From positions 496,001-560,000 of the forward strand of contig NZ_JAKGSB010000001.1 of assembly GCF_021568905.1 (NCBI RefSeq): a stretch of 64,000 nt of DNA. The letters are read 5' to 3'. Positions within the stretch are counted from its first letter, which is position 1. Each line of letters starts with the position of its first letter. This document shows, in pieces, positions 24,254 through 34,362 of the stretch. The position numbers and the translations under genes are program-made. The DNA comes from Zavarzinia marina (GTDB taxonomy: Bacteria; Pseudomonadota; Alphaproteobacteria; Zavarziniales; Zavarziniaceae). The notes under the pieces were generated by a model, which saw only the letters and a program-made list of their open reading frames with translations, searched no databases and was not told where the DNA came from.

Positions 24254-27229
24254 TCAATTCTCCATCGGTCGAAGGCCGCCGGTGCCGGCGCCGCTGTTCG
24301 GAACATAGGCGGCGTCGGGATCGCCGACCAGGGCAATGAAACAGGCCCGGGTGCGCGCCTGCAGGTCGTCCAGCGCCGCTTCCAGGGCCGCGAAATCGGC
24401 GACCTGGGCGTGACGGACCAGAAGCGCCTGCAAGGGCGCCGGCGCGCCGTCGACGTCGGAGCCGTCGCCCGCCGTCAGGCGCAGCACGGCGGACAGGCCC
24501 GCCTGCAGGGCGAGGGCGCGGCGCAACAGGTCGCGCTCGCCGAGCGCCAGCAGGCCCTGCGCGGCCAGGAGTTCGATCATCGCCGCCGTCGCCGTCGGCA
24601 GGGGGGCGGGTCCGAGGTCGGGCGCGGCCGCCAGGAACAGGGTCTGGACGATGAATTCGATGTCGATCAGGCCGCCCGGACGCAGCTTCAGGTCCCATCG
24701 CCCGCGCGCCGGCCGGTCCTTTTCCATCCGCCCGCGCATCGCTGCCATGTCGAGGCGCAGCCGCTCGGGATCGCGGCGGCGGCGCTTCAGGCCGTCGATC
24801 ATGCTCTCCGCCTCGGCGGCGAAATCCGCACTGGTGGCGGCGATCAGGCGGGCCCGGCTGAGGGCCAGGTGTTCCCAGGTCCAGGCCTCGCCCTCGTAAT
24901 ATTGCGCGAAGGCGGAGAGACCGGCGACCAGCGGGCCGTGGCTGCCGGCCGGGCGTAGCGCGACGTCGACCTCGTAGAGGCTGCCTTCGGCGGTCAGGGC
25001 CGAGAGGGCCGAGATCAGGCGCTGGCCGAGGCGCGTGTAATAGATCCCGGGCGACAGCGGCTTCGGGCCGTCCGATCCCTGGGTGCCGGCCGGCACATGG
25101 CACAGGAAGACGAGGTCGAGGTCCGAGGTCAGGGTCATCTCCCGCCCGCCCAGCTTGCCGAAGCCGACGACGGCGAAACTGCCGCCCGGCACGACGCCAT
25201 GGGCCGCGGCGAACTGGAGGGCCGTGGCGGCGACGAGGCGCTCGATCACAAGATCGGCGACCAGGGAGAGGGCGGCGCCGGCCTCGTCCTGATTGGTCAG
25301 GCCGCGCAGCAACTGGATGCCGACGGCGAAGCGCTTGTCGGCGGTCCAGCGGCGCACGGAGTCCAGCAGGTCCTGGTAATCGAGGACATCGCAGAGTGCG
25401 GTATCGAAATCGCGGCGGAGATCCGCCGCCGCGTCGGTCAGGGGCCGCAGCGCCTCGCCGGCGGCGACGGAATCGAGCAGGCCGGGCCGGCGCGACAGCA
25501 CGTCGGCCAGATAGGGCGCCGCGCCCATGATTTCGGCCAGGAGGTCGAGGAGGGCGCGATTGGCGTCGAGCAGGGAGAAGAGCTGGACCCCGGCGGGCTG
25601 GCGCGACAGGAACTGATCGAAGCGCAGCAGCGCGAGATCGGGCTCGGCCGATTTTGCCAGCGCCTCGACGATGACCGGCGTCAGGCCGTCGGCCAGCGCC
25701 CGCGCCCGTTCGTGGCGGAAGCAGCGATAGCGCCCGACGCGCCAGCCGTGGACGAGGCCGGCGGCCTTCACCGGTTCGCGAAAGCCGAGGTCGGCGAGAT
25801 GGGCGGCCAGGGCCTCTTCCCCCGGCGGCAGAACCGCTTCCTCGGCGTCGCGGGCGGCATCGGCATCGCCGGCGAAGAGGGCGCCGAAACGGCTCTCGAT
25901 CGCCGCGAGATGGCCAAGCAGGGCGGCGCGGAAATCCGCCACGTCGTCATAGCCCATGAAACGCCCGATGCGGGCGATGCCGGCGGCGTCGGTCGGCATG
26001 CTGTGGGTCTGGGCGTCGTCCACCATCTGCAGGCGGTGTTCGAGGTGGCGCAGGAAGCAGTAGCCGGCGACCAGGACATCGTGATCCTCCGCCGTCAGGC
26101 GCTCCATCTCGCGCAGCCGGTCGAGCATGGCGAGTGTGCCGGCCTGGCGCAGTGCCGGCTCGCGCCCGCCGGAGATGAGCTGCTGGATCTGGACGAAGAA
26201 TTCGACCTCGCGGATGCCGCCGGGGCCGAGTTTCACGTCCTGGCCCTCGACCGCGATTTCGCCGTGGCCGTGGTGGTCGCGGATCCGCTCCTTCATGCGC
26301 TGGATGTCGCGGACGGCGGCGAAGTCGAGATGGCGGCGCCAGACGAAGGGGCGGATACCGGCGAGGAAGGCATGGCCGGCCGCCTTGTCGCCCGCGACCG
26401 GCTTCGCCTTGATCATGGCCGAACGTTCCCAGTTCTGGCCGAGGCTCTGGTAGTAGATCTCGGCGGCGTCGGTCGAGATCGCCACCGGCATGGCGCCGGG
26501 ATCGGGGCGGAGCGCCAGATCGACGCGGAAGACGTAGCCGTCCTTCGTGCGCTCCTGCAGGATCTTCACCATTGTCTTGGTGACGCGGACATAGGTTTCC
26601 GTCGGCCCGCGCTTCTGGGTGGGGCGCGCGACCTCGCTGTCGTAGAAGACGATGAGGTCGATGTCGGACGAATAATTCAACTCGCCCGCGCCCAGCTTGC
26701 CCATGCCGAGGATGACGAGGCCCGATTCCCGCTCCGGATCGTCGTCATGGGCGAGGGTCAGTTCGCCCAGCCGGGCGCCGAGGCGCAGGGCATGGGCGGC
26801 CGCGGCCGAAAGGGCCCGTTCGGCGAAGTCGGACAGCGCAATCGTGGTGCGCATCACCGGCCAGCCCTCGACCAGATCGCCATGGGCCGCCGCCAGGGCC
26901 AACCGGGCCTTGGCCCGGCGCAGATGGCGCATCAGCGATTCGATGTCGAGGGGGGCGGTCAGGGCGGGCGACATATCGTCCCGCACCCGCGCCAGCAGGG
27001 CGTCGGCGCCGCCGTCCGCCAGGATCGCCAGGGCTTCGGGATCGCGCCGCACGATCCCCGTCAGATAGGGGCTGTAGGCGCCGAAGAGGCGCAGAACCGC
27101 TTGGAGTCCGGGATGTCCGCCGAGGTCGGGGACGGCGCCTGTCGCGGCGAAATCATCGACCGGGCGGTCCGCCGCGGCGTCGCCCGGGGGCGGGGCGCAG
27201 GGCGGTCGGGCGGGCAGTCCGTAATTCAC
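24254..27229 (-). CDS. glnE: Glutamine synthetase adenylyltransferase/adenylyl-removing enzyme
   Basis: 991 residues, full length. It adds AMP to, or removes it from, a tyrosine of glutamine synthetase according to glutamine and PII state. It has two nucleotidyltransferase domains: the N-terminal removase with GMGKLGAGELNYSSDIDL (DxD at about 189-191), and the C-terminal transferase with VGFGKLGGREMTLTSDLDL (around residue 700). Linking PII-UTase-like helical regions contain RDIQRMKERIRDHHG, KLGPGGIREVEFFVQ and, in the C-terminal half, KLRPGGLIDIEFIVQ. It is divergent from the AsmA-like gene and co-transcribed with bcp. Confidence 0.95.
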   Translation of the reverse strand: MNYGLPARPPCAPPPGDAAADRPVDDFAATGAVPDLGGHPGLQAVLRLFGAYSPYLTGIVRRDPEALAILADGGADALLARVRDDMSPALTAPLDIESLMRHLRRAKARLALAAAHGDLVEGWPVMRTTIALSDFAERALSAAAAHALRLGARLGELTLAHDDDPERESGLVILGMGKLGAGELNYSSDIDLIVFYDSEVARPTQKRGPTETYVRVTKTMVKILQERTKDGYVFRVDLALRPDPGAMPVAISTDAAEIYYQSLGQNWERSAMIKAKPVAGDKAAGHAFLAGIRPFVWRRHLDFAAVRDIQRMKERIRDHHGHGEIAVEGQDVKLGPGGIREVEFFVQIQQLISGGREPALRQAGTLAMLDRLREMERLTAEDHDVLVAGYCFLRHLEHRLQMVDDAQTHSMPTDAAGIARIGRFMGYDDVADFRAALLGHLAAIESRFGALFAGDADAARDAEEAVLPPGEEALAAHLADLGFREPVKAAGLVHGWRVGRYRCFRHERARALADGLTPVIVEALAKSAEPDLALLRFDQFLSRQPAGVQLFSLLDANRALLDLLAEIMGAAPYLADVLSRRPGLLDSVAAGEALRPLTDAAADLRRDFDTALCDVLDYQDLLDSVRRWTADKRFAVGIQLLRGLTNQDEAGAALSLVADLVIERLVAATALQFAAAHGVVPGGSFAVVGFGKLGGREMTLTSDLDLVFLCHVPAGTQGSDGPKPLSPGIYYTRLGQRLISALSALTAEGSLYEVDVALRPAGSHGPLVAGLSAFAQYYEGEAWTWEHLALSRARLIAATSADFAAEAESMIDGLKRRRRDPERLRLDMAAMRGRMEKDRPARGRWDLKLRPGGLIDIEFIVQTLFLAAAPDLGPAPLPTATAAMIELLAAQGLLALGERDLLRRALALQAGLSAVLRLTAGDGSDVDGAPAPLQALLVRHAQVADFAALEAALDDLQARTRACFIALVGDPDAAYVPNSGAGTGGLRPMEN

Positions 27230-27371
27230 GCTCGCTAAACCTCTAACGTGCTAGGGTCGAACACGCTGCTGTCTTGGGCCATGCGCGTCAAGCGGCGGTG
27301 CCATCGTTTTCACCGCCTTCGTTTTCACCGGCATCCGTCATGGGGCCGTCATCCGTCACGGGGATTGGGAA

Positions 27372-30300
27372 TTGGTTCGCCGCGCGTCCCGTGTTGCCGC
27401 CCACGTCTTCGGCGCCTTTCTGACCGCCTTTCTGATCGCCGCCGTCGGCATCGCGCTGCGCCTTGCCATGGGGCCGATTTCCCTCGGCTTTCTGTCGCCG
27501 ATGGTGGAGGACGGTTTCGCCGGCAATCCCGACGGGCTGACGCTCTCGGTGGGCGACACCGTCCTGGCCTGGAACGGTATCGACAACGACATCGCGCTGC
27601 AGGTCGTCGGCCTCGAGTTGCGGGACAGGAACGACGCCCTGGTGGCCCGCCTGCCCAAGGCCGACATCAATCTCTCCGCCCGTGCCCTGCTGGAAGGCAC
27701 GCTGGCGCCGACCGGCGTGGCCGTGCCGGACGCGGAATTGCGCATCCACCGTACCCCGGACGGCGCGGTGCGGATGGGCTTCGGCGGCGGCATGGCGGCG
27801 ACGCCGCTGCCGATAGACGAACCGGCGGCCGACGTGGCGCCGCTGCGCCCGGTCATGGACCTGCTGCGGCGCGGGCCCGGCAATGCCCCGGCGCTGCGCT
27901 GGCTGGAGCGTCTGTCCCTGGAGCGCGCCCGCGTCGTCGTCGAGGACGAGGTGACGGCCCGGCGCTGGATCGCCGGCGATGCCAATGCCGAAGTCCGCCG
28001 GGACGCGGATGGCGCCGTCGAGATCGCCGTGCGGGCGGATCTCGCCAGCGCCGGCGAGACGGTGGCGATCCGTGCCCTGGGGCGCATGGCGGCGGGCGAC
28101 GGGGGCGGCCTTTCCCTCGACGTCGAATTCGCCGGCCTGGTGCCGGCCCTGTTCGATGCCGGCGGCGCCACGCTCGGCCCGGCGGCCGGCATCGTCATGC
28201 CGCTGTCCGGCAAGCTCGAAGCCACGGTCGGGGGCGACGGCGAAATCGCCACGGTCGGCTTTATGCTGGATGCCGGGGAAGGCGGCCTCGACCTGCCGCA
28301 ACTCTTTCCCGAAGGCCTGACCCTCGATTCGATCCGCCTGGCCGGGCGCTACGACGGGCCGGCGGCACTCGTCACCCTGGACGCGCTGGAGGTGACGCGC
28401 GGCGACTTTCGCCTGGAGGCGGCGGGCAGCGCCAGCCTCGGGCCCGAGGGCCTCGGTCTCGACATGGAGGTGCGCCTGCCCAATGCGCCGATCGACGATC
28501 TGGGCACGGTCTGGCCCGTCGCCATGTCGGTCAACGGCCGGCGCTGGGTGATGCAGAACGTGCGCGGCGGCGCGCTGACCGGCGGCGTCTTCACCGTGAA
28601 GCTGCCGCCCGGCGGCCTTGACGCCGAAGAGACGCCGGCGGACCTGCTGTCGGGCGATTTCCGGGTCAAGGGCGCGGCCACCACCTATATCGACGGCCTG
28701 CCGCCGGTCGCGGACATGAGCGTGAAGGGCCATGTCACCGCCGACGACCTCACCATGGCGATCGATGGCGGCCGGGTCGACATGGGCGAGGACGGTGTGG
28801 TCACCCTCACGGCCGGGGCGGCCAAGGTGACCGAATTCAACGCGCCGGACCAATATGCCGACATCTCCTTCACCGCGACCGGCCCCGTCCGTGCCGCCAT
28901 GGCGCTGATGAACCGGAAGCCCCTCGGCTATGCCGACAAGATCGGCATGACGCCGGCGGCACTCTCCGGCGTTCACGAGACGACGGCGCGCTTCGTCCTG
29001 CCCCTGGTCGCCGATCTCGATCTCGACAATCTGAAGTTCGATACCACCAGCAGGATCGACGGCCTCGGCATCGCCGGCGTCGTCGGTCCGCTCGATCTGA
29101 CGGCGGGCACGGTCGCCATCAAGGTCGATCAGACCCATGCGGAAGGCACGGGGCGCGCCCAGCTCGCCGGGGCACCGCTCGACCTCGACTGGCGGGAGAG
29201 TTTCCGTCCCGGCGCGGACGGCATCACCACGCGGCTTTCGGCGACCGGCACCTTCGACGAGGATCTGCGCCACAAGCTCGGCTTCGATGCCGGCACGCGT
29301 CTGACCGGCCCGGTGATGGGTCGGGTGACTCTGGAAGGGCGGGGCCAGAAGATCGCCGCCATCGAAGGCATGATCGATCTGACCAGGGCGGCGATCGCGC
29401 TGCCCGAGGCAGGCTACGCCAAGCCGGCCGGGGTGCCGGGCGACGTCTCCTTCCGGGTCGCGCCGGGCAAGGACATGATCCGGGTCGAGAATCTACGGGC
29501 CAAGGCGCCGGATCTCGACCTGGTCGGCGCCGCCACCCTGTCGTCCGCCGGCATTCCCCTGAATCTCGTGGTCAGCCGGGTGCGTTTCGGCCGGAACGAA
29601 TTCTCCCTGAACATGGCGCGGACGGCGGTCGGCCAGCGCTATCAGTTGAGCATGCGGGGCAAGACCCTGGACCTGTCGCCCTATCTGGCGCTGGACGCGC
29701 CCGAGCGCCTGCCGGAATCCGAGCGCCCGGACCCGAGCGCGCCGGACCGCATGCCGGACTTCGATTTCGAGTTGGCGCTGGACCGCGTGATCCTGGACGA
29801 AGGCACATCGATCACCGCGCTGGAGGCGACGGGCGATCACGGTGCCGGCCTCTGGCGCAGCATCACCGCCAGGGGCGCGCTGGGGCCGACGCGGGCACCG
29901 CTGCATTTCCGTCTGATCCCGGGGCAGGGGCGGCGCACCCTCGATGTCGCCGCGGGCGATTTCGGCGCCATCGCCCGCGCCCTGGGCCTCTATTCCGACT
30001 TCCTGGGCGGCGATCTCCGCTTCACCGGCGCCATCGACGACACCAGGCCCAACCGGCCTCTGACCGGCAGTCTCGAAGTGAAGAATTTCGAGATCGTGCG
30101 GGCGCCGGTGCTCGCCAAGATCCTGACCCTCGGCTCGCTCACCGGCATCGCCGAGACGATCGGCGGCGAAGGCATCAGTTTCGAGGCGCTGCGCGCCGAC
30201 GTCCGCATGGACAGCGACGTGCTGCGCATCGACAAGGCGCGGGCCTACGGCAATTCGATCGGCATGACGCTGGCCGGGACTTACGACACCTGGGGCCGGT

Positions 30301-30578
30301 CGGTCAGCGTCGGCGGCACCATCGTGCCGTCCTATGGCATCAACCGTTTCCTCGGCTCCATCCCGCTGGTCGGCGACATCCTGACCGGCGGTGACGGCGG
30401 CGGGCTGTTCGCCTTCAACTACAATGTCGTCGGCGCGGTGGAGGATCCGTCGGTCACGGTCAACCCGCTGTCGGCGCTGGCGCCCGGCATCCTGCGCGAC
30501 ATCGTCTCGGCCATCGACGGCACCGACAGCGCGGCGGACGCCGACGCGCCGCCGGTGATCGACGTTCCCCAGAAATAG
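27372..30578 (+). CDS. Large AsmA-like/DUF3971 envelope protein
   Basis: 1068 residues. The N-terminal signal-anchor (about 10-32, VFGAFLTAFLIAAVGIALRL) is followed by a very long, beta-rich, low-Cys region of repeating short strands. The end (LGGDLRFTGAIDDTRPNRPL, then LEVKNFEIVRAPVLAKILTL, GSLTGIAETI and SYGINRFLGSIPLVGDIL) matches the AsmA/YhdP (DUF3971) C-terminal pattern. Such bridge-like proteins are thought to carry or control phospholipid transfer between the two membranes. The open frame begins at a TTG (27372), the first plausible start before the anchor. Its stop is 4 bases from the nadC stop (convergent). Confidence 0.85.
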   Translation: MVRRASRVAAHVFGAFLTAFLIAAVGIALRLAMGPISLGFLSPMVEDGFAGNPDGLTLSVGDTVLAWNGIDNDIALQVVGLELRDRNDALVARLPKADINLSARALLEGTLAPTGVAVPDAELRIHRTPDGAVRMGFGGGMAATPLPIDEPAADVAPLRPVMDLLRRGPGNAPALRWLERLSLERARVVVEDEVTARRWIAGDANAEVRRDADGAVEIAVRADLASAGETVAIRALGRMAAGDGGGLSLDVEFAGLVPALFDAGGATLGPAAGIVMPLSGKLEATVGGDGEIATVGFMLDAGEGGLDLPQLFPEGLTLDSIRLAGRYDGPAALVTLDALEVTRGDFRLEAAGSASLGPEGLGLDMEVRLPNAPIDDLGTVWPVAMSVNGRRWVMQNVRGGALTGGVFTVKLPPGGLDAEETPADLLSGDFRVKGAATTYIDGLPPVADMSVKGHVTADDLTMAIDGGRVDMGEDGVVTLTAGAAKVTEFNAPDQYADISFTATGPVRAAMALMNRKPLGYADKIGMTPAALSGVHETTARFVLPLVADLDLDNLKFDTTSRIDGLGIAGVVGPLDLTAGTVAIKVDQTHAEGTGRAQLAGAPLDLDWRESFRPGADGITTRLSATGTFDEDLRHKLGFDAGTRLTGPVMGRVTLEGRGQKIAAIEGMIDLTRAAIALPEAGYAKPAGVPGDVSFRVAPGKDMIRVENLRAKAPDLDLVGAATLSSAGIPLNLVVSRVRFGRNEFSLNMARTAVGQRYQLSMRGKTLDLSPYLALDAPERLPESERPDPSAPDRMPDFDFELALDRVILDEGTSITALEATGDHGAGLWRSITARGALGPTRAPLHFRLIPGQGRRTLDVAAGDFGAIARALGLYSDFLGGDLRFTGAIDDTRPNRPLTGSLEVKNFEIVRAPVLAKILTLGSLTGIAETIGGEGISFEALRADVRMDSDVLRIDKARAYGNSIGMTLAGTYDTWGRSVSVGGTIVPSYGINRFLGSIPLVGDILTGGDGGGLFAFNYNVVGAVEDPSVTVNPLSALAPGILRDIVSAIDGTDSAADADAPPVIDVPQK

Positions 30579-30582
30579 GCGT

Positions 30583-31467
30583 TCAGGCGAAGCTGAAGTC
30601 GAGGCCGATGTCGAGGGACGGGGCCGAATGGGTCAGCCAGCCGAGCGACAGCATGTCGACGCCGCTGGCGGCATAATCCGCGACCATCTCGGGCCGGATA
30701 CCGCCCGAGGCTTCGGTGATCATGCGCCCGCCGACCATGGCGACCGCCTGGCGCAGCACCTCCGGGCCCATGTTGTCGAGGAGCACGGCATCGACCGGGC
30801 GTTTCATCAGGACCGCGAGCTGGTCGAGGCTGTCGACCTCCACCTGGACCTTCACCATATGGCCGACCCTTCCGCTCTTAAGCCGGTCGAGCACGGCGTC
30901 CAGCCCGCCGGCGGCGGCGATGTGGTTGTCCTTCACCAGGATGCCGTCGTCGAGGCCGAAGCGGTGATTGATGCCGCCGCCGACGCGGACGGCATATTTC
31001 TCGATCGCGCGAAGGCCCGGCGTGGTCTTTCTGGTGCAGGCGACGCGGGCACCATGGCGGGCGGCGGCCTCGGCGGCGCCGCGCGTCACCGTGGCGATGC
31101 CCGACAGGCGCTGCAGGATGTTGAGGGCGACGCGCTCCCCGGTCAGGACGGCGCGGGCCGGGCCCTCGACGACGGCGACGACGTCACCCGCCTTGGCGTC
31201 CGATCCATCCGGCAGGCGCACCTCGACCGCGATCTCGGGCGAGACCAGGCGGAAGGTCTCGACGGCCATGGGCAGGCCGGCGACGCGGCCGTCGTGACGG
31301 AAGCGAACTTCGGTCCGGGCCCGCGCCGTCGCCGGCACGGTCACTTCCGAAGTGAGGTCGCCGGCAAGGCCCAGATCCTCGGCCAGGGCTGCCTTCAGCA
31401 GCGATTCATAGACGAGGAACGGCGGCGGGCTGACGTCGAGCATGAGACTGGATCCGGAAGAGGTCAT
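30583..31467 (-). CDS. nadC: Nicotinate-nucleotide diphosphorylase (carboxylating)
   Basis: 294 residues. Converts quinolinate and PRPP to nicotinate mononucleotide, the third step of de novo NAD synthesis. Family marks: LKAALAEDLGLAGDLTSEVT, ERVALNILQRLSGIAT, CTRKTTPGLRAIEKYAVRVG, NHRFGLDDGILVKDNHIA, TEASGGIRPEMV and GVDMLSLGWLTHSAPSLDIG. ATG 31467 overlaps the nadB stop (ATGA), so nadB and nadC are translationally coupled. An internal Met at 31443 is a less likely start. Confidence 0.95.
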   Translation of the reverse strand: MTSSGSSLMLDVSPPPFLVYESLLKAALAEDLGLAGDLTSEVTVPATARARTEVRFRHDGRVAGLPMAVETFRLVSPEIAVEVRLPDGSDAKAGDVVAVVEGPARAVLTGERVALNILQRLSGIATVTRGAAEAAARHGARVACTRKTTPGLRAIEKYAVRVGGGINHRFGLDDGILVKDNHIAAAGGLDAVLDRLKSGRVGHMVKVQVEVDSLDQLAVLMKRPVDAVLLDNMGPEVLRQAVAMVGGRMITEASGGIRPEMVADYAASGVDMLSLGWLTHSAPSLDIGLDFSFA

Positions 31468-33092
31468 TCGGCGGCGAGGCGGCTGACCGCCGACAGGCCG
31501 ATGGTGTCGAGATGAGCGCCCGTCGCGTCGAGGGTCACGGTCTGGCGGCGCAGCCACAGGGGATCGGCCGCCGGATGGTCGATGCGGGCATGCGCGCCCC
31601 GGCTTTCGGTGCGCGACAGCGCCAGCAGGGCGACCAGCCGGCCCACGGTGACCAGATTGCGCAGCTCGACGGCGGCCCGGATGGCGGTCAGGTCACCGCC
31701 GTCCGTGGACGCGCGCGCCGCGGCGTCGATCTCGCGCGCCAGCCCGTCGAGCCCTTCGAGGGCGCGGCGCAGGCCCGCCTCGTCGCGCAGCATGCCGACG
31801 TCCGCCATCATCTGGCGGCGCAAGCGGGCGCGGAGCGGGGTCGCGACGGCGGGCGCGATCGAGGGCGCTTCGGCGACCGGCGGCAGGGTGCGGGCGACGC
31901 CCGCACCGTCGACCAGCATGGCAAGCGCGGTACGCCGGCCGGCGACGCAGGCTTCGAGCAGGGAATTGGAGGCGAGACGGTTGGCGCCGTGAACGCCGGT
32001 GCCCGAAACCTCGCCGCAGGCATAGAGGCCGGGCAGGGTACTGCGGCCTTCGCCGTCCACCATCACGCCGCCCATGTGGTAATGGGCCGCCGGGGTAACC
32101 GGCACGGGATCGGCGAAGGGATCGAGGCCGGCGGCGCGGCAGGTTTCGATCGCCTGCGGGAAATGGGCGGCGCCGTCACCGGCGAGCGCGGGGCGAAGGT
32201 CGAGATAGACGCGGCCGTTGGCGCGGATTTCGGCGTCGATGGCACGGGCCACGACGTCGCGCGGGGCGAGATCGCCCTGGGGATGCTTGCCGGCCAGCAG
32301 CGGGGTCTTGGCGTCGGCGGCCAGCAGGCGGGCGCCGGCGCCGCGCAGCGCCTCGGTCAGCAGGGGCAGGGGTTCCTGACCATCCGCCAGCAGGGCGGTC
32401 GGGTGGAACTGCATGAATTCCAGATCGACCAGGGTGGCGCCGGCGCGGGCGGCCAGGGCCAGGCCGTCGCCCGTCGCCTCCGGCGGATTGGTGGTATGGG
32501 CCCAGAGCCCGCCCAGACCGCCGGTCGCCAGCATGACCCGGCGGCAGCGGATCACCATGGCACCTTCGGCGTCCTGGACCGCGAGGCCGGCGACATGGCC
32601 GCCGTCGACCAGCAGGTCGGTGGCGATGGTCTCGGCCATGACCGTGATCGAGGGCGTGGCACGGACCCGCGCGGCCAGCGCGGTCACGACGGCACGGCCC
32701 GTGCGGTCGCCGTCGGCATGGGCGACGCGGGCGCAGGAATGGGCACCCTCGCGCCCCAGCAGCAGGTCGCCGGTGGCGGGGTCGACGTCGAAGGGCACGC
32801 CCAGGTCGCGCAGCACGGCGATGGCCTGGGGGCCGCCGTCGGTCAGGCGCGCGACGGCGACGGGATCGCACAAGCCGTCGCCCGCCGCCATGGTGTCGCG
32901 GGCGTGATCGGACGGGCGGTCGCCCGTACCGATCGCGGCCGCGATGCCGCCCTGGGCGTGCAGGCTGGAGCCGCCCTCGATGCCGGCGGTCTTGGTGACC
33001 AGCACCACGCGCCGGGGCGCGAGGCTCAGGGCCGCCGACAGGCCGGCGAGGCCGGAGCCGACGATGACGATATCCGCATCGAACTGGCGCAT
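31464..33092 (-). CDS. nadB: L-aspartate oxidase
   Basis: 542 residues. An FAD enzyme that oxidises aspartate to iminoaspartate, the substrate handed to NadA. The dinucleotide-binding loop is VGSGLAGLSAALSLAP. Other marks: GGSSLHAQGGIAAAI, the active-site region EFMQFHPTAL, HYHMGGVMVDGEGRSTLPGL and CGEVSGTGVHGANRLASNSL. The C-terminal helical domain ends near SRLAAE. ATG 33092 has GGGAG 8 bases upstream; the longer frame reads back through nadA and is not real. Order nadA-nadB-nadC on one transcript. Confidence 0.95.
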   Translation of the reverse strand: MRQFDADIVIVGSGLAGLSAALSLAPRRVVLVTKTAGIEGGSSLHAQGGIAAAIGTGDRPSDHARDTMAAGDGLCDPVAVARLTDGGPQAIAVLRDLGVPFDVDPATGDLLLGREGAHSCARVAHADGDRTGRAVVTALAARVRATPSITVMAETIATDLLVDGGHVAGLAVQDAEGAMVIRCRRVMLATGGLGGLWAHTTNPPEATGDGLALAARAGATLVDLEFMQFHPTALLADGQEPLPLLTEALRGAGARLLAADAKTPLLAGKHPQGDLAPRDVVARAIDAEIRANGRVYLDLRPALAGDGAAHFPQAIETCRAAGLDPFADPVPVTPAAHYHMGGVMVDGEGRSTLPGLYACGEVSGTGVHGANRLASNSLLEACVAGRRTALAMLVDGAGVARTLPPVAEAPSIAPAVATPLRARLRRQMMADVGMLRDEAGLRRALEGLDGLAREIDAAARASTDGGDLTAIRAAVELRNLVTVGRLVALLALSRTESRGAHARIDHPAADPLWLRRQTVTLDATGAHLDTIGLSAVSRLAAE

Positions 33093-33121
33093 CTCACGCA
33101 CTCCCGAGACGATGGGCCGGA

Positions 33122-34150
33122 TCAGCGCCGGCCGACAGCGATCATCCGTTCGACCGCCAGGCGGGCGCGATCGGCCACCTGGGGATCCACTTCCACCCGG
33201 GGTTCCAGGGTTTCGAGGGAATGCAGGATCTTGGGCAGGGTGATCTTCTTCATGTGCGGGCACATGATGCAGGGGCGGACGAATTCCGTCGTCGGCGAGG
33301 CGGCGGCGATATTGTCCGACATGGAGCATTCGGTGATCATGAGGACGCGCGGCGGCTTCTCGTCGCGGACATAGTCGATCATCTTGGCGGTGGAACCGGC
33401 GAAATCGGCTTCCGCGATCACCTCGGGCGGGCATTCCGGATGGGCGATGACGATCAGGTCGTCATAGGCGCGGCGGAAGCGGCGGATCTCGGCGGGCGTG
33501 AACCGCTCGTGAACCTCGCAATGGCCCTTCCAGGTCAGGATCTTCACCTTGGTCTGGGTCGCGATCCAATTGGCCAGATATTCGTCCGGCAGGCACAGCA
33601 CGCGCTCCGCCCCCAGGCTCTCGACCACTTCGACCGCATTGCCCGAGGTGCAGCAGATGTCGCTTTCCGCCTTCACCTCGGCCGAGGTGTTGACATAGGT
33701 GACCACCGGCGCATCCGGATAGGTTTCGCGCAGCAGGCGGATGTCGGCGGCCGTGATGGATTCCGCGAGCGAGCAGCCGGCGCCCATGTCGGGCATCAGC
33801 ACGATCTTCTCGGGGTTCAGCAGCTTCGCCGTCTCGGCCATGAAGTGGACGCCGGCCATGACGATCACATCCGCGTCCGTCTCGGCGGCGCGCTTGGCGA
33901 GCGCCAGGCTGTCGCCGACGATGTCGGCGACGCCGTGGAAGATCTCGGGCGTCTGGTAATTGTGGGCCAGGATGACCGCGTTCTTTTCCTTCTTCAGGCG
34001 GTTGATGCGCGCGATGAAGGGGGCGTGCTGGCGCCACTCGTCCTCCGGCAGGACCCGTTCCATCTTGGACCAGATGCCGGCGGTCGCGGCGGCCACTTCG
34101 GGGGTGAAGGGCAGGGCGGTGGCGAATTCGGCCTGAGCATTCATGTTCAT
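33122..34150 (-). CDS. nadA: Quinolinate synthase
   Basis: 342 residues. Condenses iminoaspartate with dihydroxyacetone phosphate to quinolinate using a [4Fe-4S] cluster. Cluster and substrate motifs: [36 protein letters not shown] (first Cys), HPECPPEV (second) and CIMCPHMKK (third). It depends on Fe-S assembly, which the isc operon in this same window can supply. It is the first gene of nadABC, read from a promoter about 80 bases upstream that carries two palindromic operator-like boxes (34201-34243). Confidence 0.96.
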   Translation of the reverse strand: MNMNAQAEFATALPFTPEVAAATAGIWSKMERVLPEDEWRQHAPFIARINRLKKEKNAVILAHNYQTPEIFHGVADIVGDSLALAKRAAETDADVIVMAGVHFMAETAKLLNPEKIVLMPDMGAGCSLAESITAADIRLLRETYPDAPVVTYVNTSAEVKAESDICCTSGNAVEVVESLGAERVLCLPDEYLANWIATQTKVKILTWKGHCEVHERFTPAEIRRFRRAYDDLIVIAHPECPPEVIAEADFAGSTAKMIDYVRDEKPPRVLMITECSMSDNIAAASPTTEFVRPCIMCPHMKKITLPKILHSLETLEPRVEVDPQVADRARLAVERMIAVGRR

Positions 34151-34200
34151 GGCGTTCCTCGTCGGAGGGGGCGCTCTTGTCGGGGGCGCAGAGGCGTTTA

Positions 34201-34258
34201 ATGCTCAACTTGAGCATATTCTAGATATGCTCATATCGAGCATAATCAAGCCTGTCAA
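34201..34258 (-). promoter_or_regulatory. nadABC promoter with two palindromic repressor boxes
   Basis: On the minus strand, TTGACA (34258-34253), 17 bases, then TATGAG (34235-34230) form a near-consensus promoter. Box 2 (34227-34243, ATGCTCATATCGAGCAT) covers the spacer end and the -10. Box 1 (34201-34217, ATGCTCAACTTGAGCAT, a perfect dyad) lies just past the expected start of transcription. The centres are 26 bp apart. This layout suits repression by a dimer. A NadQ-type regulator encoded at 36895-37977 is the likely binder. Confidence 0.75.
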
Positions 34259-34328
34259 GAAAATGTCGTCTTGTGGGATGGGCCGCCGGTCAGGGTTTCC
34301 GCGGGTGCAGGGCTGAAACGGGAAGGGT

Positions 34329-34355
34329 GCACCGCACCCCGTCAGGGTGCGGTGC
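34329..34355 (-). terminator. Hairpin after the BVMO-like gene
   Basis: A perfect 11-bp stem (GCACCGCACCC, 34329-34339, with 34345-34355) lies just past the monooxygenase stop on the minus strand. The following bases are only partly T-rich (CCCTTCCCGTTTC), so it is a moderate terminator candidate. Confidence 0.5.
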
Positions 34356-34362
34356 CGAAGAT

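Noticed and set aside
27290-27365. Short repeated words (GTTTTCACCG, CATCCGTCA) in the glnE/AsmA-like gap
   Set aside because: Two pairs of short repeats in GC-rich DNA; not distinguishable from chance and not linked to a promoter I can see.
27248-28621. Long open frame on the plus strand overlapping the AsmA-like gene
   Set aside because: Its product is an Arg/Gly/Pro-rich sequence with no fold-like pattern, as expected for a shadow frame in GC-rich DNA, and the AsmA frame has recognisable structure.
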